Below are positions 6,787 to 12,229 of a stretch of DNA of 39,030 nucleotides, piece by piece. Source of the stretch: a virus; IMG/VR virus record IMGVR_UViG_3300047408_000094, positions 1-39,030 of that record, one strand, 5' to 3'. A program made the translations under genes and the position numbers. Position 1 is the stretch's first letter; each line of letters begins with the position of its first letter. The notes beneath the pieces were generated by a model. The model did no database searches. It had not been told where the DNA came from and was given only the letters and a program-made list of their open reading frames with translations.

Positions 6787-8387
6787 CCGGCTACCTCTGC
6801 GAACAGCGGCCCGTCGTCGACGATGCGCTCTGTCATCATCGCCGCATAGGCCGGGTTCAATTCGATCAGGATGGCGTCGCGCTGCAGCCGGTCGGCCACC
6901 AGGCCGGTGGTGCCCGCGCCGCCGAAGGGATCGAGGACCGTGCCGCCCTTAGGGCATCCTGCCTTGATGCAGGGCTCGATCAGGTCGGGCGGGAAGGTGG
7001 CGAAGTGGCTTGTTTTGCTGGTCTTTTCGACGTACCATTCGCAGGTGCATTGAGAGAGACCGGATGCCAAGGATAACGCCTGTTCGTCTGGTGTGCGAAC
7101 GCTGCCACAAGCCGTTTGATTGCTGGGACTATCGACCAACTCGCCCTGCACGGTATTGCTCTCGGGCATGCGGTCAGCCAAATCAGAAAGCCCATGTGGC
7201 GCTGACGTGTCGTCAGTGCGGGGAGACGTTTCAGCGCAAGGCATACATGAAAGACTGGTCTCATGAACGCGGCCCGTTTTGCGGCTTCGTTTGCTATGGG
7301 GCTTGGCAGAAGGCGCACACGATTGGTCCAGCAAATCCGAATTTTGTAAGGCAGTCTCCGCTTCGGGGTGCGGGTCAGTGGGAACGGAACCGACAGCTTG
7401 CACTTGAAAGAGATCGATCCTGCCTCCGCTGTGGGGCAACGGAGCGGCTGCATGTTCATCATCGGGTACCGTGGCGGAAAGGCCAGCGCGATCCCCATGT
7501 ACTGGGCAATCTGGAGACGTTGTGCGCTTCTTGCCATCGTCGGGAGCATCCGCTGCCACACGCACCCTCTGGACGGTGGGTGTCCAGTCGCTAAAGGGCT
7601 GCGTCGCGACAGTCCAGACAGAGCGGCGGTTGCGGCCCTTGCTCGGATCGATCTCAGCCGCTTCACCCTTCTCTCGGCCTGCCCGATGCACAGTTCCGTG
7701 GCCGCCTGCCCCGGTATCCCAACCGTCTGGCTTCTTCGACTTGACCGAATTGCTCGCAACTGGCCCTTGTTGGAGGTAGGCCGTTCCTGTGCGAACGCCA
7801 TTCTCGCGCATGTCATCGCGACCGCTCGTCCAGTCCTCGCGGATGGCTTCTTGATCATAAAAATAGCGCGCGCTCTTGGAGAGCAGGAACAGGTACTCAT
7901 GCGCCTTCGTGCAGCGGTCGGTGACGCTCTCCGGCATCGGGTTGGGCTTGCTCCAAATGATGTCCTGCCGCAGGTACCAGCCATCGGCCTGCAGCGCGAA
8001 GGCCACGCGCCATGGCATTCCCATAAGGTCTTTCGGCTTGTATCCGAGCTTAGTGGCGTCAATAATCTTGTTGGCGCGAAAGCCGCCGCCCTCCAATGCG
8101 CCGCCGCCACGTTGCCCCTTGTCAAAACTGCCGCTTGGGGCGCTGGCGTAGCTATCCCCCAAGTTAATCCAGCATGTGCCATCCTTGCGCAGCACACGGC
8201 GCACCTCGCGGAAGACCTCGACCATTACCTGGACGAACTCGGCCGGCGTGGGCTCGAGGCCGATCTGCCCAACTACGCCATAGTCCCGAAGCCCAAAATA
8301 CGGCGGGCTGGTCACGACGCAATGCACGCTCTCCTCCGGCAATTCGGCCAGCTTCTCGCGCACGTCGCCCACGATGACGCGGATCAC
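6783..8387 (-). CDS. DNA methylase interrupted by an in-frame insert
   Basis: 534 residues from GTG at 8387 (GTGA overlap with the upstream gene). Motif IV is TSPPYFGLRDY (residues 26-35). The SAM-binding motif DPFGGAGTTG is at 486-495 and is followed by ILIELNPAY. The domain order IV then I is that of beta-class adenine/cytosine-N4 methylases. Related enzymes run directly from the WTVATQPFS motif (ending at S266) to HFATFP (starting at H461). Here about 194 residues separate them, and on the opposite strand the same DNA encodes an HNH endonuclease. The frame is open throughout, so a full-length fusion could be made; whether it is active is unclear. Confidence 0.88.
   Translation of the reverse strand: MIRVIVGDVREKLAELPEESVHCVVTSPPYFGLRDYGVVGQIGLEPTPAEFVQVMVEVFREVRRVLRKDGTCWINLGDSYASAPSGSFDKGQRGGGALEGGGFRANKIIDATKLGYKPKDLMGMPWRVAFALQADGWYLRQDIIWSKPNPMPESVTDRCTKAHEYLFLLSKSARYFYDQEAIREDWTSGRDDMRENGVRTGTAYLQQGPVASNSVKSKKPDGWDTGAGGHGTVHRAGREKGEAAEIDPSKGRNRRSVWTVATQPFSDWTPTVQRVRVAADAPDDGKKRTTSPDCPVHGDRAGLSATVPDDEHAAAPLPHSGGRIDLFQVQAVGSVPTDPHPEAETALQNSDLLDQSCAPSAKPHSKRSRKTGRVHETSLSCMPCAETSPRTDDTSAPHGLSDLADRMPESNTVQGELVDSPSNQTACGSVRTPDEQALSLASGLSQCTCEWYVEKTSKTSHFATFPPDLIEPCIKAGCPKGGTVLDPFGGAGTTGLVADRLQRDAILIELNPAYAAMMTERIVDDGPLFAEVAG
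7064..7594 (+). CDS. HNH endonuclease antisense inside the methylase gene
   Basis: 176 residues from ATG at 7064, preceded by GAGAGAGA. The N-terminal half has two cysteine-rich fingers (CERC...CSRAC and CRQC...CGFVC). The C-terminal half is a classical HNH core: RSCLRCGATERLHVHHRVPW, then NLETLCASCHRREHP, with paired cysteines for zinc and the HH/N/H residues. The stop (7592-7594) lies at the edge of the methylase-homologous region, so the gene nearly fills the insert in the methylase. This is expected of a homing-type element that moved into a conserved gene. Both strands are open here, but the strong HNH motifs make chance reading very unlikely. Confidence 0.85.
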   Translation: MPRITPVRLVCERCHKPFDCWDYRPTRPARYCSRACGQPNQKAHVALTCRQCGETFQRKAYMKDWSHERGPFCGFVCYGAWQKAHTIGPANPNFVRQSPLRGAGQWERNRQLALERDRSCLRCGATERLHVHHRVPWRKGQRDPHVLGNLETLCASCHRREHPLPHAPSGRWVSSR

Positions 8388-8764
8388 CGCTCGTCCTTGG
8401 AGTCGCTGTCAGACAGCGACCTGTCGCTCCTCGGCGTCCCAGACACCCACGCCTCGAACCGCCGCTCGGCCTCTGCCGACAGCGTCCCCCGCGGCTTGCA
8501 GTCGAAGATCGAGCCCCCGCCCCTTGCCACCACCGCGGCGTCGAGCTCGTAGAGCACGAACTTGATCGCGGCATCAGTCGACGCGGCAGCCCCGACCCCG
8601 AGCGGATCCAGCCCACCGGATGACCCCGGCGGCAGACTGGTGGGATTTTCGGGCCGTCGCCCTAGCCGCGCCGATCTCAATGCAAGGGCCGCCGCCGCCC
8701 GGCCGTCCTCGCCCATGGCCCGCAGCCGGCGCACCTCGGCCAAAAGGGCGGCCGTCGGCGTCAC
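8384..8764 (-). CDS. Hypothetical protein, 126 aa
   Basis: GTG start at 8764; the stop overlaps the methylase start as GTGA. The N-terminal 35 residues are helical and Ala/Arg-rich (LLAEVRRLRAMGEDGRAAAA). A second helical part (DAAIKFVLYELDAAVVARGG) follows a Pro/Gly/Ser linker. The C-terminal tail reads SDRSLSDSDSKDER, encoded by the third copy of the 19-bp palindrome. No family is recognised. It is the first gene after the leftward early terminator. Confidence 0.65.
   Translation of the reverse strand: MTPTAALLAEVRRLRAMGEDGRAAAALALRSARLGRRPENPTSLPPGSSGGLDPLGVGAAASTDAAIKFVLYELDAAVVARGGGSIFDCKPRGTLSAEAERRFEAWVSGTPRSDRSLSDSDSKDER
8402..8420. repeat. 19-bp palindrome, copy 3
   Basis: GTCGCTGTC-A-GACAGCGAC has arms identical to those of the copy at 3802-3820. 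It lies near the 3-prime end of the hypothetical gene at 8384-8764 and encodes SLSDSD in the same frame as copy 1. Confidence 0.85.
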
Positions 8765-8780
8765 GTCCCGTCCCCGCGAA

Positions 8781-8828
8781 GAAAAAGCGCCAGCGACGAG
8801 ACGGGGGAGAGTGTGTCGCCGCTGGCGG
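8781..8828 (-). terminator. Intrinsic terminator for the leftward early unit
   Basis: Read leftward, CGCCAGCG (8827-8820) pairs with CGCTGGCG (8795-8788), and the hairpin is followed by CTTTTTCTTC (8788-8779). GC-rich stem plus U-run is the expected form. It lies in the 109-nt space between the HNH gene and the next leftward gene, like the tL terminators of lambdoid phages. Genes beyond it would need read-through, antitermination or another promoter. Confidence 0.65.
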
Positions 8829-8873
8829 AGTTAGAAGCCGGCACGGCAGCGTGACCGGCCCCCCTCTCGGTAA

Positions 8874-9341
8874 TCACGCGAACCCCCAATGTTTTCCCTG
8901 CTTTATGGCGCCTATAAGCGATCTGGAAACACCGTGCTCGGCCGCAATAACCCGTTGCACCCTGTTGTCAGTTCGGATGACCGAAACTTGCGCCGCCGTA
9001 AGCTTTGCGTTCCAGTATCTCTGCTCTCCGCGCACCCTCGACTGCCGCCCCTTCGCTTGGCGATCGGCCATGTTATCGGCGTGCGTGCCCAGCCAAAGAT
9101 GGGCCGGGTTGATACAATTCGGGACATCGCAGCTATGGCAGACGTAAATTCCGGCGGGAATGTCCCCGTTTGTGATGGTCCACACGAGGCGATGCGCGAG
9201 CCACTTCTTGTAGTTGATGCAAATTTTGCCGTAACCATCAGCATCCAGCGACCCCAGGAAGAGCCGGCAGCCGGTAGCAGGGCAATCCTCCGCGAGGAGA
9301 TCGAGCCTCTCGGATGGCGACAACAGTGCGAGGCGGCTCAC
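8874..9341 (-). CDS. HNH homing-type endonuclease (HNH_3-like) with C-terminal HTH
   Basis: 155 residues from GTG at 9341 (GTGA overlap). The core reads GCRLFLGSLDADGYG, AHRLVWTITNGDIPAG, then CHSCDVPNCINPAHLWLGTH with the metal-binding His/Cys and Asn, and NMADRQAKGRQ, all typical of HNH_3 nucleases. The C-terminal 45 residues (LTAAQVSVIRTDNRVQRVIA, then a GVSRSLIGAIKQGKHW helix) form a NUMOD/HTH-like DNA-recognition part. It sits in the early leftward unit just before the terminator. Probably a selfish homing nuclease. Confidence 0.85.
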   Translation of the reverse strand: MSRLALLSPSERLDLLAEDCPATGCRLFLGSLDADGYGKICINYKKWLAHRLVWTITNGDIPAGIYVCHSCDVPNCINPAHLWLGTHADNMADRQAKGRQSRVRGEQRYWNAKLTAAQVSVIRTDNRVQRVIAAEHGVSRSLIGAIKQGKHWGFA

Positions 9342-9550
9342 TTAGGCTGCCCCTTCGGGCATCGTGTGACGCGCCGCGGACCTGGCGAGAACCCGGCTGC
9401 TGCCCCCACCCGGACCTGATCCAATCTGGCGAGAAAATGCCCAGCGAAACACCGCCCGACCTCGCGCAGGACGAGCCCGCCAGGGTGCCGGCTGACGATC
9501 AGGACATCGACCCAGCGGGCGCCGTGGTCGGGGCGGTATAAGGCTTTCAC
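9338..9550 (-). CDS. Hypothetical small protein, 70 aa
   Basis: I chose GTG at 9550 because it overlaps the stop of the upstream 28-residue gene (GTGA); the open frame extends farther upstream only as a shadow of other genes. The sequence (ALYRPDHGARWVDVLIVSRH, then GGLVLREVGRCFAGHFLARL) is compact with a basic tail. No family is recognised. Its stop overlaps the HNH start. Confidence 0.5.
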   Translation of the reverse strand: MKALYRPDHGARWVDVLIVSRHPGGLVLREVGRCFAGHFLARLDQVRVGAAAGFSPGPRRVTRCPKGQPK

Positions 9551-9633
9551 AGCCTCGACCACACGACCCAGATGATCGCCGCCAGCTCCAGCTCGGTCAG
9601 AGCGATCAGGACCGCCCAGCAGAGCGGGTTCAT
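9547..9633 (-). CDS. Tiny membrane peptide, 28 aa
   Basis: The ATG at 9633 overlaps the stop of the YdaS-like gene (TGATG), and its TGA overlaps the next GTG (GTGA). The product is a single hydrophobic helix (LCWAVLIALTELELAAIIWV followed by VWSRL). The coupling on both sides supports a real gene, although nothing about function can be said beyond likely membrane insertion. Confidence 0.5.
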   Translation of the reverse strand: MNPLCWAVLIALTELELAAIIWVVWSRL

Positions 9634-9893
9634 CACGCAGCCATGCTCTGGCCTCGGCCGGTGGCCTTGCGCCTGGACTTGGGCGGATCACCAAACACGT
9701 CAGGGCGCAGCTCGTAGCGCGTGACCTTGCCATCGATCGCTTTCTCGATGGCCGGGCACTGGTCAGCGGGCGGTTCGCCTCGCTTGGCCCAGTTCCATAC
9801 TGTCTGCTGCTTGCGGCCTATCTTGCGGCCTAGAGCGGCCTGACCGCCGGCAAGGCGGCACGCCTTCTCAAAAGGGGTTTCATCTTGTTGCAT
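9633..9893 (-). CDS. YdaS-like Cro-type regulator
   Basis: 86 residues from ATG at 9893; TTG at 9902 is a poorer start. The region GGQAALGRKIGRKQQTVWNW followed by AKRGEPPADQCPAIEKAIDG is the helix-turn-helix of YdaS/Cro-like phage regulators, with the usual TRYELRPDVFG ending. It diverges from a CI-like repressor gene across a 75-nt operator-bearing region, so it is likely the Cro-side partner of a lysis-lysogeny switch. No Shine-Dalgarno is visible upstream; the mRNA may be leaderless. Confidence 0.85.
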   Translation of the reverse strand: MQQDETPFEKACRLAGGQAALGRKIGRKQQTVWNWAKRGEPPADQCPAIEKAIDGKVTRYELRPDVFGDPPKSRRKATGRGQSMAA

Positions 9894-9968
9894 GGGTGGC
9901 AATGTAACCCATTTCTGGGTTTACACGCAACAAGCAAACGGGTAGCTATTGTTAATAAACTATTCCTC
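9894..9968. promoter_or_regulatory. Divergent promoter/operator region between Cro-like and CI-like genes
   Basis: The operator ACCCATTTCTGGGT (9907-9920) is a near-perfect inverted repeat embedded in GTAAC...GTTTAC. A further half-site CGGGTAG lies at 9939-9945. A rightward promoter candidate is TTTACA (9920-9925) with TAGCTA 17 nt later (9943-9948). A weaker leftward candidate, TTGCGT-17-TTACAT, would start transcription almost at the ATG of the Cro-like gene. The operator overlaps the rightward -35 box, so binding would block transcription. The pairings are read by eye. Confidence 0.65.
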
Positions 9969-10379
9969 ATGACGATAGCCGACAGAGTGAGGGAGCTGCG
10001 GGAGGCAAAGAAATGGTCACAGGCTGAATTGGCGGCGACGGTGACGAAACTTGGCGGAAAGCTATCACAGCAGAACGTCGCCAATATCGAAGCCGGGATC
10101 GTAAAGCAGCCTAAGAGTCTGCTCCATCTCGCACGGGCCTTGGGAGTTTCCCCGATGTGGCTTGACACGGGTATAGGCAAACGTGAGCCGCCGCCCATCG
10201 AGAGCCGGGCAAAGTCCACACCGGACGTTTTCATAAGCTATTCCGGCGAACCGCAGCAGGAGATGATTAACCTGCTGATGAATAAGATTTACGATCCGGC
10301 CAGCATGCCCAAAGGATCGGCCCAGGAAGAAGCCGTTTTTGCGCTGCTGCGGTATCTCAAACTGAGAGAGCGCCGATAG
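9969..10379 (+). CDS. CI-like HTH repressor, short form without peptidase domain
   Basis: 136 residues from ATG at 9969; an upstream in-frame extension has no ribosome site. The N-terminal part (IADRVRELREAKKWSQAELA, then a helix SQQNVANIEAGIVKQPKSLL and ALGVSPMWLDTG) is the XRE/CI-type helix-turn-helix seen in S24-type repressors. After residue 80 the S24 peptidase domain is missing. Instead there is a short helical tail (EEAVFALLRYLKLRERR) that may dimerise. Without the peptidase it cannot self-cleave in the LexA manner, so induction would need another route. Operators lie on both sides of the gene. Confidence 0.85.
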   Translation: MTIADRVRELREAKKWSQAELAATVTKLGGKLSQQNVANIEAGIVKQPKSLLHLARALGVSPMWLDTGIGKREPPPIESRAKSTPDVFISYSGEPQQEMINLLMNKIYDPASMPKGSAQEEAVFALLRYLKLRERR

Positions 10380-10382
10380 GGT

Positions 10383-10497
10383 CACCCCAGGGGTGCGACA
10401 GGTTATCCATACTATTTTATGGGTAGCTACTTATTTGTGGGTTGCACCTACCCATTAATGGGTTTACATAAGCTCCCGTTAACCAACACAGGGAGCT
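10383..10497. promoter_or_regulatory. Second operator cluster and early rightward promoter region
   Basis: This 122-nt gap contains a perfect palindrome ACCCATTAATGGGT (10450-10463) followed by TTACA. The segment 10450-10468 matches 17 of 19 bases with 9907-9925. Extra half-sites are TGGGTAG (10420-10426) and TGGGTTG (10438-10444). An odd palindrome CACCCCAGGGGTG is at 10383-10395. A hairpin AGCTCCC...GGGAGCT (10471-10497) encloses GTTAACC and includes the Shine-Dalgarno of the next gene. The AT-rich stretch is unusual for this genome and likely carries the early rightward promoter. Confidence 0.65.
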
Positions 10498-10501
10498 AGC
10501 A

Positions 10502-10663
10502 ATGTTCAGACTTTTCATCCTCGCGGCAGTCGCCGTCGCCGGCATCGTGGGCGTCGCCCATGCCCAGACCTCCTGCACCCGCGTCGGCAACACGACCTAC
10601 TGCAGCGGCGCCGGCAGCACCTATAGCTGCACCCGCGTCGGCAACACGACCTATTGCAACTGA
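10502..10663 (+). CDS. Small secreted cysteine-repeat protein, 53 aa
   Basis: ATG at 10502 follows GGGAGCTAGCA. A Sec signal peptide (MFRLFILAAVAVAGIVGVAHA) would be cut after AHA. The mature part is only about 32 residues and holds two near-identical repeats, SCTRVGNTTYC, separated by SGAGSTY, giving four cysteines that could form disulfides. It is the first gene of the rightward unit and directly follows the operators. Function is unknown; an envelope-acting early protein is possible. Confidence 0.7.
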   Translation: MFRLFILAAVAVAGIVGVAHAQTSCTRVGNTTYCSGAGSTYSCTRVGNTTYCN

Positions 10664-10723
10664 GCGGTTGCTCACGGTGAGGGGCGGCCCGCCAGCCTCC
10701 CCGATCCGCCAGCAACCGGAGCC

Positions 10724-10918
10724 ATGACAACATTTACAGATTGGGCCGCGTCCATGGAAACCGAAGATCGCGCCGCCGCCGCCCGCACCATGCTGGCCGC
10801 ACTGATAGCAGTCGCGAACGACCCCGACACGCCTGCCGATCTGCGCGGGATGGCGTTTGCTGTCATCGCCCAAGCCGAAGCGGCTGGCATCACGGCGGAG
10901 GAACTGAGCCATGACTAA
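10724..10918 (+). CDS. Hypothetical protein, 64 aa
   Basis: The ATG at 10724 follows a purine-rich CCGGAGCC. The protein is short, acidic, Ala-rich and helical (DRAAAARTMLAALIAVANDP), without a recognised domain. It overlaps the next gene by 8 nt, suggesting coupled translation. Confidence 0.55.
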   Translation: MTTFTDWAASMETEDRAAAARTMLAALIAVANDPDTPADLRGMAFAVIAQAEAAGITAEELSHD

Positions 10919-11225
10919 AGCCTTCCCAACTAATTCCGAGCGCACCCGCCTCAACACCATCGCCCGCCGCTTCACGTTGGCGGCCACCGCCGAGCGCCGC
11001 GCCGACTGCGACTCCTTGTTGGATGAGGGCGTGCGCTTCCTCACCGCCTGCGCCCACGCCGGAATGCCGGCCGCCTACATCGTCGACAGCGCAAAAGGCC
11101 TGCGGGACGAGCTGTCGAACCTGATGGCCCAGATCAACCGCGATCTGGACGACGTGGGCGAGGTCGCCGCCCCGCCGCTTGAGATGAGCGAGTTGGACGA
11201 CCTGATCCTCGGGGCCGGGCGATGA
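10911..11225 (+). CDS. Hypothetical protein, 104 aa
   Basis: The ATG at 10911 lies within the end of the preceding gene and follows GGAGGAACTGAGCC. The protein is predominantly helical (RLNTIARRFTLAATAERRAD) with an acidic C-terminus (MSELDDLILGAGR). There is no signal peptide, metal site or known family. Its stop overlaps the next start as ATGA. Confidence 0.6.
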   Translation: MTKAFPTNSERTRLNTIARRFTLAATAERRADCDSLLDEGVRFLTACAHAGMPAAYIVDSAKGLRDELSNLMAQINRDLDDVGEVAAPPLEMSELDDLILGAGR

Positions 11226-11395
11226 ACCTTAATCACCAGTACGACCTTTGGCTTCTCAGGAATGGATGGCGCCGCGAATGGGAAGATCGCCAACGGTTTC
11301 GCAAGGCCAAAATCCGGGAACGACAAATCACCATCTGGTCAGCCGTGGCCTTCGTCCTGGTTGACATCATGTTGATTTGGCAGCCGTGGCGATGA
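11222..11395 (+). CDS. Small single-pass membrane protein, 57 aa
   Basis: ATG at 11222 (ATGA overlap with the preceding gene). The N-terminal 37 residues are strongly basic and Trp-rich (LLRNGWRREWEDRQRFRKAK). They are followed by one membrane helix (ITIWSAVAFVLVDIMLIW), which suggests an N-in topology. The stop overlaps the next ATG. Function unknown. Confidence 0.55.
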   Translation: MNLNHQYDLWLLRNGWRREWEDRQRFRKAKIRERQITIWSAVAFVLVDIMLIWQPWR

Positions 11396-11568
11396 CCGAA
11401 CAGGAACACATCGAACTGCTGCGGCTGGCGGCCAAGGCGCGTCAGGACGAGATCGACAACTGCGCCTACTGCCAGGCCAACAAGGGCCAGATGGCGCCTC
11501 GCCACTTCGCATCACCGAACTGCGAGAGCGGCAAGCACAACCACTGCACCTGCTCGATTTGTTTTTAG
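11392..11568 (+). CDS. Small cysteine-rich protein, 58 aa
   Basis: ATG at 11392 overlaps the previous stop (ATGA). An in-frame upstream GTG at 11377 is less likely. A helical start (EQEHIELLRLAAKARQDEID) leads to CAYC, then a single C with His residues, and CTCSIC at the end, compatible with a zinc knuckle. No family is recognised. Confidence 0.55.
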   Translation: MTEQEHIELLRLAAKARQDEIDNCAYCQANKGQMAPRHFASPNCESGKHNHCTCSICF

Positions 11569-11579
11569 GGAACCGAGAG

Positions 11580-11891
11580 ATGAGCATCATCGACCAAGCC
11601 AACACACTCATGAGCGAGGCTGCAGACGAGATCCTGCGCCTGCGGGCCGTCACCGCCGGGCACCAGAGGGTCATTGCCAGCTACCGCGCCGAACTGGACC
11701 GGCAGATCGCCGTCACCGCCGAGATGCTGGCCGCGCTGGAGTTGTTCACCAAGCAATGGAACGCCTGCGGCCCCAATAGCGACTTCGGTCGCTACTTCTC
11801 AAATGTGCGGGCTGCGGCAGAGGCCGCCATCGACAGGGCCAAGGGCGAGACGTTCACCACCGGGCAGGCCCGCAACGGAGTCGCGCCGTGA
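11580..11891 (+). CDS. Hypothetical coiled-coil-like protein, 103 aa
   Basis: ATG at 11580 after GGGAACCGAGAG. It has long helical segments with leucine/isoleucine spacing (ADEILRLRAVTAGHQRVIAS, AVTAEMLAALELFTKQW), typical of small phage proteins carrying a coiled coil. The stop overlaps the next GTG. No known family. Confidence 0.6.
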   Translation: MSIIDQANTLMSEAADEILRLRAVTAGHQRVIASYRAELDRQIAVTAEMLAALELFTKQWNACGPNSDFGRYFSNVRAAAEAAIDRAKGETFTTGQARNGVAP

Positions 11892-11944
11892 CGTGGCTTC
11901 CCGTCATCCTGCTCCTGATCCTTTTTCTCGTGGCGGATGAATGA
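11888..11944 (+). CDS. Possible 18-residue hydrophobic peptide
   Basis: GTG at 11888 overlaps the previous TGA (GTGA), and its own TGA overlaps the next ATG. The peptide VTWLPVILLLILFLVADE is almost entirely hydrophobic. Precise overlaps on both sides suggest translation, but at this size it could be chance. Confidence 0.35.
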   Translation: MTWLPVILLLILFLVADE

Positions 11945-12228
11945 CCCGCCCAGCGATTGCCGGCCTGTTGGGGGCGGTGGGGATGGTGATGCTGGGAGCG
12001 GCCATCCCCACCTGCGCCCAAACCGCCGGCTACCAGCTCCAGCAGCGCATCGACGGCGAGTGGCAGGTCTTACGCACGCAGCGCGGCAACTACGCCACGG
12101 TCCAGGGCGAGGTCGCTTGCAATTTGGACCTCGCGTCCGCCGCCAAGGCCATGCCCAGCGGCACCGTCCTGGCCTGCCGGCGAGCCATCCAGCCCATACC
12201 CATCCAGCGCAACGCACGAGGCAACTGA
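11941..12228 (+). CDS. Secreted or periplasmic protein, 95 aa
   Basis: ATG at 11941. A signal peptide (GLLGAVGMVMLGAAIPTCAQ) is likely cut near residue 26. The mature part (about 69 residues) has strand-like segments (YQLQQRIDGEWQVLRTQRGN) and one cysteine pair. There is no lipobox, because the residues before Cys25 do not match. It precedes the ERF gene. Function unknown; envelope action after infection is possible. Confidence 0.6.
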   Translation: MTRPAIAGLLGAVGMVMLGAAIPTCAQTAGYQLQQRIDGEWQVLRTQRGNYATVQGEVACNLDLASAAKAMPSGTVLACRRAIQPIPIQRNARGN

Positions 12229-12229
12229 C

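Noticed and set aside
7008-7589. Intein in the methylase
   Set aside because: The insert does not begin with Cys/Ser at a splice-like N-terminal block or end with His-Asn before Cys/Ser/Thr, and the nuclease is encoded on the opposite strand.
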